From Bacteroidales bacterium M5 (lineage in GTDB: Bacteria > Bacteroidota > Bacteroidia > Bacteroidales > Muribaculaceae): DNA of 8,020 nucleotides. The stretch lies in contig LUJP01000051.1 of assembly GCA_001689535.1 (NCBI GenBank), positions 1-8,020 on the forward strand, read 5' to 3'. The translations under genes and the position numbers were made by a program. The notes under the pieces are model-generated. The model worked only from the letters and a program-made list of their open reading frames with translations, searched no databases and was not told the origin of the DNA. Shown piece by piece: positions 1 through 6,404 of this stretch; positions within the stretch are counted from its first letter, which is position 1; each line of letters starts with the position of its first letter.

Positions 1-608
1 TCACGCCACTTGCAAGGGATCCACGATATCATAAGGCCGGTTCCGGCCGCATTGACCTCTGCCGCCCAGTCGTTAGCCACCGCATCAACACTTGTGTTGC
101 GGCAGGGGTAAAACTGTATCGGTTTGTTGGGATCGTTAGCCCAGGAGTCCACGCCAAGCGTATTGCGGCCGTCAGTGCGGCCGTAGGCAAACGCCGGTCC
201 TGTGGCCGTCTTGCCGTAGACCTCCGGTGCCAGATCCATAGCAAAATTACCCAAATCAAGCTCATCGATATACACTCTGTCCTCTTTGTCATTGCTATTA
301 TGCATGGCAAGCTGTCCGAGCAGTTGCAATTTCACACTGTGATTGGTGATCTGCGTAATATTTGCCGCCCCATCGAGTACAGTGCGGTTGTTATACATAA
401 GGCGGGCTTTGTACTGTCGGGTTGGTTTGGTCACATCCAGTCTACCCATCGCTCCAAAAAACGCGCGGTTGTCTTTTAGTGCCAACGGTAACTCTACCTC
501 ATAGGTGTATTCGCTTCCCGTCGAAAAAAAAGAGTTTTCGAGTGTCAGTTTGATTTTAGTGGTGCTCTTGATCTGCACCGGTTTACCGTCAAGGTATAAT
601 TGTATCAT
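1..608 (-). CDS. Phage tail protein downstream of the tape measure (5' part, runs off the left edge)
   Basis: This open frame of 202 complete codons starts with MIQLYLDGKPV and stays open to the left edge, so the C-terminus is missing. Its ATG (608-606) overlaps the tape measure stop TGA (607-605) as ATGA, which fixes the start and implies translational coupling. The protein is soluble-looking and beta-rich, with no signal peptide or membrane segment. The N-terminal block (a short beta hairpin, then an ENSFFSTGSEYTYEVELPL stretch) resembles proteins I recall directly after the tape measure gene in Bacteroides-type prophages, where a similar ENPxFT...YTxDI pattern occurs. From that position the inferred role is a distal-tail or baseplate component linking the tail tube to the tip. 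The family resemblance is from memory and no conserved domain is proven. A 93-codon ORF in another frame (29-310) is its shadow. Confidence 0.8.
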   Translation of the reverse strand, partial: MIQLYLDGKPVQIKSTTKIKLTLENSFFSTGSEYTYEVELPLALKDNRAFFGAMGRLDVTKPTRQYKARLMYNNRTVLDGAANITQITNHSVKLQLLGQLAMHNSNDKEDRVYIDELDLGNFAMDLAPEVYGKTATGPAFAYGRTDGRNTLGVDSWANDPNKPIQFYPCRNTSVDAVANDWAAEVNAAGTGLMISWIPCKWR

Positions 609-3600
609 CGTTTAGGGGTGTTTTTTAACTTTTGAAACCTGCGGTACTGATTGTCAAATCCCTGCTCTCCATCCATGACAACATAACTGCTGATGCCCTC
701 GTCGATCTTGTTGTTAAGCCTATCGATAGTGATAGCTGTGCGATCAAGAGCGGCGGCCACCTTGTCGGATGTGTCTTGTCCGGGAGCTGTCACCGTGACA
801 ACCTCCGGCGCGGTCATCACCCCTCTCGCGCTCACCCCGACACCCTGTCCGATCGCATTGCTGACATCCTCTCTCGTCAGTCGCGCAACCGTATTGTTGC
901 GCTGTGCATGATCGAGCAGACTCAAGACAGGAGAGATGGCAGGATTGGCCACAGCCTGATGATTGGCCACAAACTCGTTGGCATGTACCACGCCGGCCTC
1001 CTCCCTGTTGTCGTTGGATCGCTTGGTAAATCCACCGGCATAGTAGCCGGCGGCCTCCGCCTGATGCTGTTTCTTGATCGTCGCGATCTGTATCATGCCT
1101 GCAGCGGTCGCCATTGCAGCCGCGGCCGCAGCCAAGGCCGGACCAACAACCGGGATCTTAACCATTGCGCCGTATGCTCCCAGTGCATTTGATGCAGTCT
1201 GAGCGATGGCCTGTGCGATCTCCATCCCCATAGCCTTTTTATTATACTGGTTCTTGACCTTGGCAATCTCCTTCTCTTTTTCAGCCTCCAGTTTTTCCCG
1301 CTTCTTGGTATTGTTTCCGGCCGCCTCAATCTCCTTGTCATAACGTTCCTCGATCTTGGCCAACTCGACATCCCTTTCAGCATTCATGTAGGCTGAGAAC
1401 TGAGAGGCTATGGCTCCAACCACCTGCGCTGCAGAAGCTGCTATTTTAGTCCAGTCATCAAGATTCAGTTCTCCGTTTTCTTTCAAAGACTCTGTAACGT
1501 CAGTTATTTTAGTGTAGAGGTCATAAATGAAGGCATCGTATTCGTTGGCGGCTTTATAAAAATCATCGGTGGATTTATGTCGGTACTCCTCCTTGATTTT
1601 CCTGAGTGCTTCCTGATAATCCTCCTCGGATATCAGGGACTTTTTGTGCAACTCCTCGATGACCGCAAGTTCAGCAGCCATCTGTGCCTTCCTCAGTTCG
1701 GCCGGATTGTACTTCTCCTGAAAGGTCCTAAGCTTCTCTGACGTCTCCTCCTGTTTCCGAAGCTGCTCTTCGGCGATTTTATCGTTTATCTGCCGCTCAA
1801 TGTCGTAACGTTCCTTCGACCCCTTCTCATAGAGATCCCGCTTCCGGGTCATATAATCCAGATCTTCGCGGAATAATGCCTCACGATAGGCCACTTCGTT
1901 CTGAAATATGGCACTCGACGGATCGTAAAACATGGCTGTAAGAGCATTGACTTTGTCCTTATGCTCCTGCTCGATAGCCTCCGCGCTCATTTGGCGACGC
2001 ACGGTCAGATGCTTCGCCAGAGCTTCTTCCTGTTTTTTGCAGAGAGCTGCATACTCGTCACTCTCCGCTTGACCTTCTTTCTCGAGGGCAGCCTTAGCCT
2101 TGATGTAATATGCGGCCTCTATTCGCTGCTTCTCCTCGATATATTCGCGGTAGTTCTTCTGACCCGCAGAGTATGATGCAAGATTGACAGCCTCGGCCTG
2201 ATCACGCTCCTGCTTCACTGCATCAAGAGCTGCCTTGATTCGTTTCTTTCGCTGCTGCTCTAACTCCTTCAGTTCCTTTTCTGACAGACCGCCTCCGCCT
2301 CCGCCTCCGCCTCCGCCTCCGCCTCCGCCGGATTCTTCTTCTTCTTGTTCTTCATTTATCGGAGTTGTTTTGTCAAACTCTTTTGCTACCTGATTATATG
2401 ATTCCTTTATCTGCTTAATACGATCGTTTATGCCGGCAAGACGATTATCAACGAGCTTTAGTTGAGCATCATAGTCTGTGCCGCCTGTAATAAGCGCCGA
2501 TCCGGCCATTCCGCCGGGGATAAGCTTCGCCTGTTTAGCGAGATTAGCTTGCCTCTGTCCTTCCGGGTCTTTCCCCTTCTGCTTTACGATCTCGTCGCGT
2601 TTTATGTTAAGGTCAGCGGCCTCGCCCGAAAGATCCTTGATCTTTCCCTCCATACTCTCAAGCATATATCTTTTTTGCAATGAGTCGAGATAATCATCAA
2701 GAGCATCTTTATTTGCCGTATATTTCCGGCTCGTCTCATCGAGTTGTGCATTATAATTAGGGATCATACGGTTGAGTTTCTCGATAGCCCTTTTACGGCG
2801 ATCGAGAGATAACTCCTCATTTTTGGCAGTGGCAATAAGCAACTCAATCTGTCCCCGTCGCTCCCCGGTTTTACGGGCGGCCTCCGATTCGGCCGCCTGT
2901 ATATCACGTTGTGCAGCCGTCTGTCTCTTTGACATCAAGACGTATGCACTGCCGAGCGCAACCACAGCTGCGGTCAGGCCGAGGACCCACGGATTAAATC
3001 CACGGATCAAAGTCTTAAAGGCGGTCATCGATTTAACCCATCTCCGCTGCATTGCAATGTTAACCTTCATGCCGTTGGTAAAAAATTGTACCCCGTTGGC
3101 GGCTATAGCCCATAATGGCCCCAGGAGCGTCAGCGCCCCCTTCGTCAGAGAGAGACTCTTGACAACCGCCAATTGTGTTAGATACAAAGTTTTGAGCCTG
3201 CCGGAAGTTACAAATATCGCAGTGTGATAAGTAACCAAAGCGGCTGTAGCTACGATGATGGCCTCTTTATGATCTTTGATAAATGTTATCAAAGTCAACA
3301 GGGTGCGTGTCATCATAGATGTGCCGGATATGCAGTGACGCATAACGGGCAACAACTCCTTGCCTAACGACACCGCGATCTCGTTGAACTTTTTCCGCGC
3401 TTTCTCGAGTCCGGCCTGTTCGGTGTTGTTCTGCACATTAAATTCTGCGGTAACGGAAGTACCCTCTTCATAAGCCTTATTGGCTTCCTCTTGTTGTGAT
3501 TTAACATCTTTTATTTTGGCTGCCAATGTTGAGAGTGCAGAAATGGCACCACTACCGGTCTCGCCCATATCCTTGAACATCGGCGAAAGTTTATCCATGC

Positions 3601-4759
3601 CTCCGACTTTATTAAGTGTGTCGAGGAATAGTAGCAGAGCTGCGTTGGCATCCTTCTTCATCAGATCCGAGAACTCTTTGACATCAAGTCCTGCGACCTT
3701 GGCATACTTGGCCGGATCCTGATACAACCGTACTATGACTTGCGACAGGGCTGTTGACGAGGCTTCTACTTTTTGATTATTGGTGTCGAGCACAGCTGCA
3801 AATCCCATAATCTGCTGTATGGTCATATTTGCCTGTGACGCAACACCTCCCATACGGCTTGTAAATTCAGCGAGATACGGAGCAGATGCAGAGCAGTTTT
3901 GTGATAATTCGTTGATTACAGATCCCACCTTAAGCAACGATTGCTCTGTGCCATGAATCTTTTCGTCACCAAAGATGCCGGTCAGTTTGGATAGTGTAAG
4001 CGTAGCTCCATCTCCCAGATCGTCGAGCGCTACATTGATCTTATCTGCCGCCCGCACAAACCCCAATACATCCTCCTGTGATGTTTTGCCGAGTCTACCG
4101 GCCTCTTGTGCCAGTTTGTTTAGGTCCTGACGTGTTGTGCGGGTATCAAGTTGCTTGAACTCTTCATTAAGTTTGGCCACCTCCTCGGCGGTCATCCCTG
4201 TGTATTTGCGGACGTTGGCCTCCTCCTGCTCCATCTCCGCATAGGCCTCCACAGCACTCTTACCGGACAGGATAACTCCGGCGAAAGCTGCAGTAGTAGC
4301 AGCTATCGATGCGCCCCATTTATTAACTAACCCGTTAAATCGAGAAAAAACACCTTCGGTCTGTGCACCTGAAACTTGTAATTTCTTAAGCTCCAGTTGA
4401 CATAAACGTAACTGCTCATTATACATCTCCCACTCCTTAGATCCACGCTTGACACGTCCGGAGTTAAGTTCAGAGTTGATATATTTTATGGTTTTCCGTA
4501 GTTCGGCCGGCGATGCCTCATCAAGACGCTTCATAGCTGCCCTGATATTGGATGCATTTGTCTGCATATTGGTCATTTGCTTGTTGACCTGCTGCAGCTC
4601 TGTGTTGATGCGCCGCACGGCTTCCGGGTCTCCTACTCGCACGGCGTCAGCAAACTTCTCCCGGAGCTTGGCCGCTTTTTGCTCCAGCTCTGCAAATTGC
4701 TTACGGGCTTGCGCCGAGTTAACCTTTAACTCTACATCAGCGTATTGTTTTGTAGTCAT
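605..4759 (-). CDS. Phage tail tape measure protein (TP901 type), 1384 residues
   Basis: The tape measure protein sets tail length and is packed in the tail tube during assembly, later helping DNA entry. Residues 1-130 are charged and helical (coiled coil). A hydrophobic segment at about 149-165 leads into a TP901-like tape measure core (about 165-475). More hydrophobic segments lie at about 500-520 and 590-609. A long charged coiled-coil region follows, interrupted by 14 glycines at 811-824. Near the C-terminus come the charged AKIEERYDKEIEAAG-type helix, an Ala-rich hydrophobic stretch (about 1201-1227) and a GGFT...GVVHANEFVAN motif (about 1240-1268). That last block is typical of tape measure proteins of Bacteroidales phages. 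The start ATG (4759) has only an A/T-rich leader, as usual in Bacteroidetes. The gene is first after the regulatory gap and is coupled to the next tail gene. Large plus-strand ORFs inside it (for example 632-1192) are antisense shadows. Confidence 0.95.
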   Translation of the reverse strand: MTTKQYADVELKVNSAQARKQFAELEQKAAKLREKFADAVRVGDPEAVRRINTELQQVNKQMTNMQTNASNIRAAMKRLDEASPAELRKTIKYINSELNSGRVKRGSKEWEMYNEQLRLCQLELKKLQVSGAQTEGVFSRFNGLVNKWGASIAATTAAFAGVILSGKSAVEAYAEMEQEEANVRKYTGMTAEEVAKLNEEFKQLDTRTTRQDLNKLAQEAGRLGKTSQEDVLGFVRAADKINVALDDLGDGATLTLSKLTGIFGDEKIHGTEQSLLKVGSVINELSQNCSASAPYLAEFTSRMGGVASQANMTIQQIMGFAAVLDTNNQKVEASSTALSQVIVRLYQDPAKYAKVAGLDVKEFSDLMKKDANAALLLFLDTLNKVGGMDKLSPMFKDMGETGSGAISALSTLAAKIKDVKSQQEEANKAYEEGTSVTAEFNVQNNTEQAGLEKARKKFNEIAVSLGKELLPVMRHCISGTSMMTRTLLTLITFIKDHKEAIIVATAALVTYHTAIFVTSGRLKTLYLTQLAVVKSLSLTKGALTLLGPLWAIAANGVQFFTNGMKVNIAMQRRWVKSMTAFKTLIRGFNPWVLGLTAAVVALGSAYVLMSKRQTAAQRDIQAAESEAARKTGERRGQIELLIATAKNEELSLDRRKRAIEKLNRMIPNYNAQLDETSRKYTANKDALDDYLDSLQKRYMLESMEGKIKDLSGEAADLNIKRDEIVKQKGKDPEGQRQANLAKQAKLIPGGMAGSALITGGTDYDAQLKLVDNRLAGINDRIKQIKESYNQVAKEFDKTTPINEEQEEEESGGGGGGGGGGGGGGLSEKELKELEQQRKKRIKAALDAVKQERDQAEAVNLASYSAGQKNYREYIEEKQRIEAAYYIKAKAALEKEGQAESDEYAALCKKQEEALAKHLTVRRQMSAEAIEQEHKDKVNALTAMFYDPSSAIFQNEVAYREALFREDLDYMTRKRDLYEKGSKERYDIERQINDKIAEEQLRKQEETSEKLRTFQEKYNPAELRKAQMAAELAVIEELHKKSLISEEDYQEALRKIKEEYRHKSTDDFYKAANEYDAFIYDLYTKITDVTESLKENGELNLDDWTKIAASAAQVVGAIASQFSAYMNAERDVELAKIEERYDKEIEAAGNNTKKREKLEAEKEKEIAKVKNQYNKKAMGMEIAQAIAQTASNALGAYGAMVKIPVVGPALAAAAAAMATAAGMIQIATIKKQHQAEAAGYYAGGFTKRSNDNREEAGVVHANEFVANHQAVANPAISPVLSLLDHAQRNNTVARLTREDVSNAIGQGVGVSARGVMTAPEVVTVTAPGQDTSDKVAAALDRTAITIDRLNNKIDEGISSYVVMDGEQGFDNQYRRFQKLKNTPKR
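2289..2329. repeat. Hexanucleotide tandem repeat coding a polyglycine linker
   Basis: Six perfect copies of ccgcct (2289-2324) are followed by a partial seventh, ccgcc. On the coding minus strand each unit is GGAGGC, Gly-Gly, and with the preceding GGT codon the tract gives 14 glycines (tape measure residues 811-824). It is preceded by an acidic Glu-rich run coded by ttc repeats on the plus strand. Because the unit is 6 nt, gain or loss of copies by slippage keeps the reading frame and changes only linker length, two residues at a time. Confidence 0.95.
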
Positions 4760-4787
4760 GCTAATTTATCGTGATACCGCTAATTTA
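4760..4787. repeat. Two direct copies of GCTAATTTA just upstream of the tape measure start
   Basis: The 9-mer GCTAATTTA lies at 4760-4768 and again at 4779-4787, a 19-bp repeat distance (about two helical turns). On the minus strand it reads TAAATTAGC twice, the second copy abutting the tape measure ATG. It could be a protein-binding pair, or an A/T-rich translation-enhancing leader. The sequence alone does not decide, and so short an A/T-rich repeat could be chance. Confidence 0.5.
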
Positions 4788-4855
4788 CGCTGACGAGATC
4801 ACCGCAAAAAAGACACTTTCACATACGCATTAACATTAATTAACCGAAATAAATT

Positions 4856-4871
4856 ATTCATTATAGTGAAT
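4856..4871. promoter_or_regulatory. 16-bp near-perfect palindrome, candidate operator
   Basis: ATTCATTATAGTGAAT is symmetric except for one base pair (4861 against 4866). It lies 56 nt upstream of the XRE regulator start and about 97 nt from the tape measure start, in the A/T-rich centre of the divergent gap. XRE-type dimers usually bind such dyads in their own promoter region, so autoregulation is a reasonable inference. No binding evidence exists here. Confidence 0.5.
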
Positions 4872-4884
4872 CGGTCAAGCACGA

Positions 4885-4905
4885 TGCCGTGAGATAACCA
4901 CGGCA
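4885..4905. promoter_or_regulatory. Inverted repeat (7-bp arms, 7-nt spacer) in the leader of the XRE gene
   Basis: TGCCGTG (4885-4891) and CACGGCA (4899-4905) are perfect inverted arms around AGATAAC. The element ends 22 nt before the XRE start codon. It could be a second operator half-site pair for the regulator, or an mRNA hairpin in its 5' leader. No U-tract follows on the plus strand, so it is not an intrinsic terminator in that direction. Confidence 0.5.
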
Positions 4906-4927
4906 ACACCACATAAAGTCGACGAAT

Positions 4928-5365
4928 ATGACAAAATCATCTTACGAAGTCACCAGAGTTGGCGACGAAGTCACCCTGAAGGACACAGAAACCGGACTTA
5001 TCATGCGATGGGCAGAAAGTGCCGTAGACTTTGCGATCATTGACAAAGGCACTCTCAAAGGTCAGGATTATATCCGTCGCGCGCAGGAGATGACCGACTG
5101 GGCATACAGCGAAAGACTGTTACAGCCTGCGACAATGGAGATGATCGAGCGATATCATTTGCGCCACTCCATAGGGAACAAGCTCTATAACGCAAGAGTG
5201 GAAAAGAAACTCACCCAGCAGCAGCTATCGGAACTCACCGGCATCGGTCAGGAATATATAGCACGCATCGAGGGAGGCCGCATTAATGCAACGCTTGACG
5301 TCATCAACAAAATAGCTTCAGCCTTGAACGTACGTATAGACCTGCAGATCACAGATCGCCAATAA
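4928..5365 (+). CDS. XRE-family helix-turn-helix regulator with extra N-terminal domain
   Basis: This 145-residue protein is the only plus-strand gene. The C-terminal part (about 82-140) is a clear Cro/CI-type HTH: a first helix at 82-93, TQQQLSELTG (96-105) as helix 2, IGQEYIARIEGG (106-117) as the recognition helix region, then VINKIASALNV. The N-terminal 70 residues contain two likely beta strands (YEVTRVGDEVTLKDTETG) and a helix (about 48-64), and are not part of the HTH fold. I recall similar N-terminal regions in stand-alone Bacteroidetes XRE proteins but cannot name a family. It is a probable DNA-binding repressor. HigA- or HipB-like antitoxins share this HTH, but no toxin gene lies next to it. 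The start is ATG with an A/T-rich leader; the gene ends in tandem TAA TAA and is followed by a terminator. Convergent and divergent neighbours mark it as an independently transcribed insert. Confidence 0.88.
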   Translation: MTKSSYEVTRVGDEVTLKDTETGLIMRWAESAVDFAIIDKGTLKGQDYIRRAQEMTDWAYSERLLQPATMEMIERYHLRHSIGNKLYNARVEKKLTQQQLSELTGIGQEYIARIEGGRINATLDVINKIASALNVRIDLQITDRQ

Positions 5366-5376
5366 TAACGATCCTC

Positions 5377-5423
5377 AAAAAAAATCATAGCGCTACCGAA
5401 TCCCGGCAGCGCTATCTTTTTTA
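5377..5423. terminator. Bidirectional intrinsic terminator between XRE gene and lysis operon
   Basis: The stem is at 5387-5398 and 5404-5415: arms ATAGCGCT/AGCGCTAT, one A-C mismatch, then CCG/CGG, with a 5-nt loop. On the plus strand it is followed by six T (5417-5422), ending the XRE transcript. On the minus strand it is followed by eight T (complement of the A-tract 5377-5384), ending the lysis operon whose last stop codon is at 5437-5435. Symmetric arms with U-tracts on both sides are what convergent genes need. Confidence 0.9.
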
Positions 5424-5434
5424 TAGGCAATATG

Positions 5435-5944
5435 CTATAGACTGAATAATGTGTACCCTACTGTCACCCCTATGTGTGGCGATAATCGACGCCCGTCCCA
5501 CCCATACCCTACGCCGACATTGACAGTCCATCGAGGCGGTTTCGCCCGCTCCCGGATGTGGATGGTTTCGACACTCGGCCAGATCTGCAGCGTGTCGAGC
5601 GACGCCCAGGCACCGGTGATTACAGCTCTATAATTGGAGTCCTGATATACTTTTGTCTCGACCGGCACATCAACGGTCACGCTGTCCGGCAGCAGTGTGC
5701 TGTCTTGTGGTGCGACTTCGGGCGTCCCGGTGATGACTGTCGGCAGACGCTTTCTGATTTTTCGCCCCGCGGCCACGGTGGCAACTGTCGGCTTGACAAT
5801 GGTAGCAGTGTCGTAAGATACACTCCTAACTGTGTCAATGTCTGTGTACGGGCGCTGATCACTTTTCGTCTGTTGCCAAAGCAGGCAAAACAGACATATA
5901 GTGCACAGTGTCATAAGGAGCGCCAGTATTGCCGCCCGGCTCAT
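5435..5944 (-). CDS. Membrane-anchored periplasmic lysis-cassette protein (DUF6808-like; spanin candidate)
   Basis: The product has 169 residues if started at ATG 5944, which is preferred over the longer frame from 6001. This start has a strong Shine-Dalgarno site 7 nt upstream and overlaps the M15 peptidase stop as ATGA. Residues 4-23 form one hydrophobic segment with three cysteines (a signal anchor, or less likely a lipoprotein signal). A polar periplasmic region rich in Thr, Val and Asp follows (about 25-135). The end is two probable amphipathic beta strands, WTVNVGVGYGW (139-149) and HIGVTVGYTLF (157-167), like an outer-membrane beta hairpin. This layout matches, from memory, the DUF6808-type proteins that follow M15 endolysins in Bacteroides phages. 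Being last in the lysis cassette and spanning from the inner membrane outwards, it may act as a spanin that disrupts the outer membrane. That function is inference. Confidence 0.8.
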   Translation of the reverse strand: MSRAAILALLMTLCTICLFCLLWQQTKSDQRPYTDIDTVRSVSYDTATIVKPTVATVAAGRKIRKRLPTVITGTPEVAPQDSTLLPDSVTVDVPVETKVYQDSNYRAVITGAWASLDTLQIWPSVETIHIRERAKPPRWTVNVGVGYGWDGRRLSPHIGVTVGYTLFSL

Positions 5945-6402
5945 AGCTTCTTCACCTCCTTTCGTTGCCGGCCATTTGCGCGGTGGCTGACATGCACCCA
6001 CGCAAAGTTATGCTCATCGATCAGCTGATCAAACGGCAGATCCAAATCGATGATCTTCTGAAACAGCCGTCGATTGGCAGCGCGATCTACGATCGCATGG
6101 CCGTTCTGATCCTTTACCAGCTTGCCTTTTGCGTCGCGGACGCAGATCTGCAGATCTGCGGCCTCACCGGTCATGTGCTGCGACGTCTTGGAGCCTTTGA
6201 TCTCCGGATTGGCGTTGAGGGTGGGGCATCGGTAGCCCGAGCTGATGTCTATCGCTCCACCCCACGCCTCTCTGAGCGGATCCAGCACATTATCTACCAG
6301 GGCGGCCACGTTTGGCTTGATCTTGTCCGGCATTGTGTTGTCGATGCCATATTTATTAGCTATCGCACTCCGTTCAAACTCTTGAAAAGAAAAATACCTC
6401 AT
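5941..6402 (-). CDS. M15-family zinc peptidase, probable phage endolysin
   Basis: The 153-residue product fits the peptidase M15 group (D,D-carboxypeptidase/endopeptidase, hedgehog/DD-peptidase fold) that cleaves peptidoglycan cross-bridges or stem peptides. The zinc-site motif SxHxxGxAxD is present as SQHMTGEAAD (74-83), giving H76 and D83 as ligands. WVHVSH (135-140) supplies the third ligand, H137, and E130 is a likely catalytic base. SSGYRCPTLN (54-63) is the family's conserved entry to the active site. Between D83 and the DLPFDQLI segment (121-128) there is a charged insert (about 87-108, CVRDAKGKLVKDQNGHAIVD) that looks longer than in the usual short Bacteroides forms. No signal peptide is seen, so export would depend on a holin. 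The start is ATG 6402, 2 nt after the holin stop. The last codons hold the SD of the next gene. Confidence 0.92.
   Translation of the reverse strand: MRYFSFQEFERSAIANKYGIDNTMPDKIKPNVAALVDNVLDPLREAWGGAIDISSGYRCPTLNANPEIKGSKTSQHMTGEAADLQICVRDAKGKLVKDQNGHAIVDRAANRRLFQKIIDLDLPFDQLIDEHNFAWVHVSHRANGRQRKEVKKL
5952..5962 (-). promoter_or_regulatory. Strong Shine-Dalgarno site fixing the start of the spanin candidate
   Basis: On the minus strand AAAGGAGGTGA lies 7 nt before ATG 5944, inside the last codons of the M15 peptidase gene (Arg-Lys-Glu-Val-Lys). It is a near-complete match to the anti-SD of 16S rRNA. Most other starts in the window lack one, so it decides the start and implies efficient initiation independent of, or added to, coupling. 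Confidence 0.8.
6141..6160. repeat. Perfect 20-bp palindrome inside the M15 peptidase gene
   Basis: CGCAGATCTG at 6141-6150 is followed directly by its exact reverse complement CAGATCTGCG. The tract also reads as a tandem GCAGATCT repeat. It codes the A-D-L-Q-I-C segment that includes the zinc ligand D83. It has no loop and no U-tract, so it is not a terminator. It may be chance within coding sequence or a binding or recombination-prone site. Confidence 0.9.
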
Positions 6403-6404
6403 AG

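Larger units (their letters stand above)
4788..4927. promoter_or_regulatory. Divergent intergenic region between tape measure and XRE regulator
   Basis: Together with the repeat next to it, this gap (4760-4927) separates two divergent genes, so it should carry a promoter for the plus-strand regulator. Because a terminator lies upstream at 5377-5423, it probably also carries one for the tape measure operon. It is clearly more A/T-rich than the flanking genes. I found no convincing Bacteroidetes -33/-7 pair (TTTG and TAnnTTTG). The best minus-strand pairing is a TTGA (about 4876-4873) with TAATTTAT 18 nt downstream (about 4854-4847), which is weak. Promoter positions are therefore inferred from gene arrangement, not read from motifs. 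Confidence 0.5.

Noticed and set aside
632..1192. A 186-codon plus-strand ORF antisense to the tape measure C-terminus
   Set aside because: It is rich in Arg, Ser and His without domain pattern, has no initiation context, and lies wholly inside a well-supported gene; it mirrors codon bias of the opposite strand.
2772..3227. A 151-codon plus-strand ORF antisense to the middle of the tape measure gene
   Set aside because: Same reasons: low-complexity Ser/Arg/Leu composition and complete overlap with a real gene.
4799..4861. A 20-codon minus-strand ORF (MNNLFRLIN...) in the divergent gap, as a possible leader peptide
   Set aside because: It is very short, has no clear ribosome site, and A/T-rich noncoding DNA readily gives such ORFs.
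4866..4880. TTGACC followed by TATAAT on the minus strand as a sigma-70 promoter
   Set aside because: The two boxes are only 7 nt apart, far below the usual 16-18, and the TATAAT lies within the palindrome; Bacteroidetes promoters use another consensus.
4928..5365. XRE gene as the antitoxin of a toxin-antitoxin pair
   Set aside because: No toxin-like small gene lies directly up- or downstream on the same strand; both neighbours are phage genes in the opposite direction.
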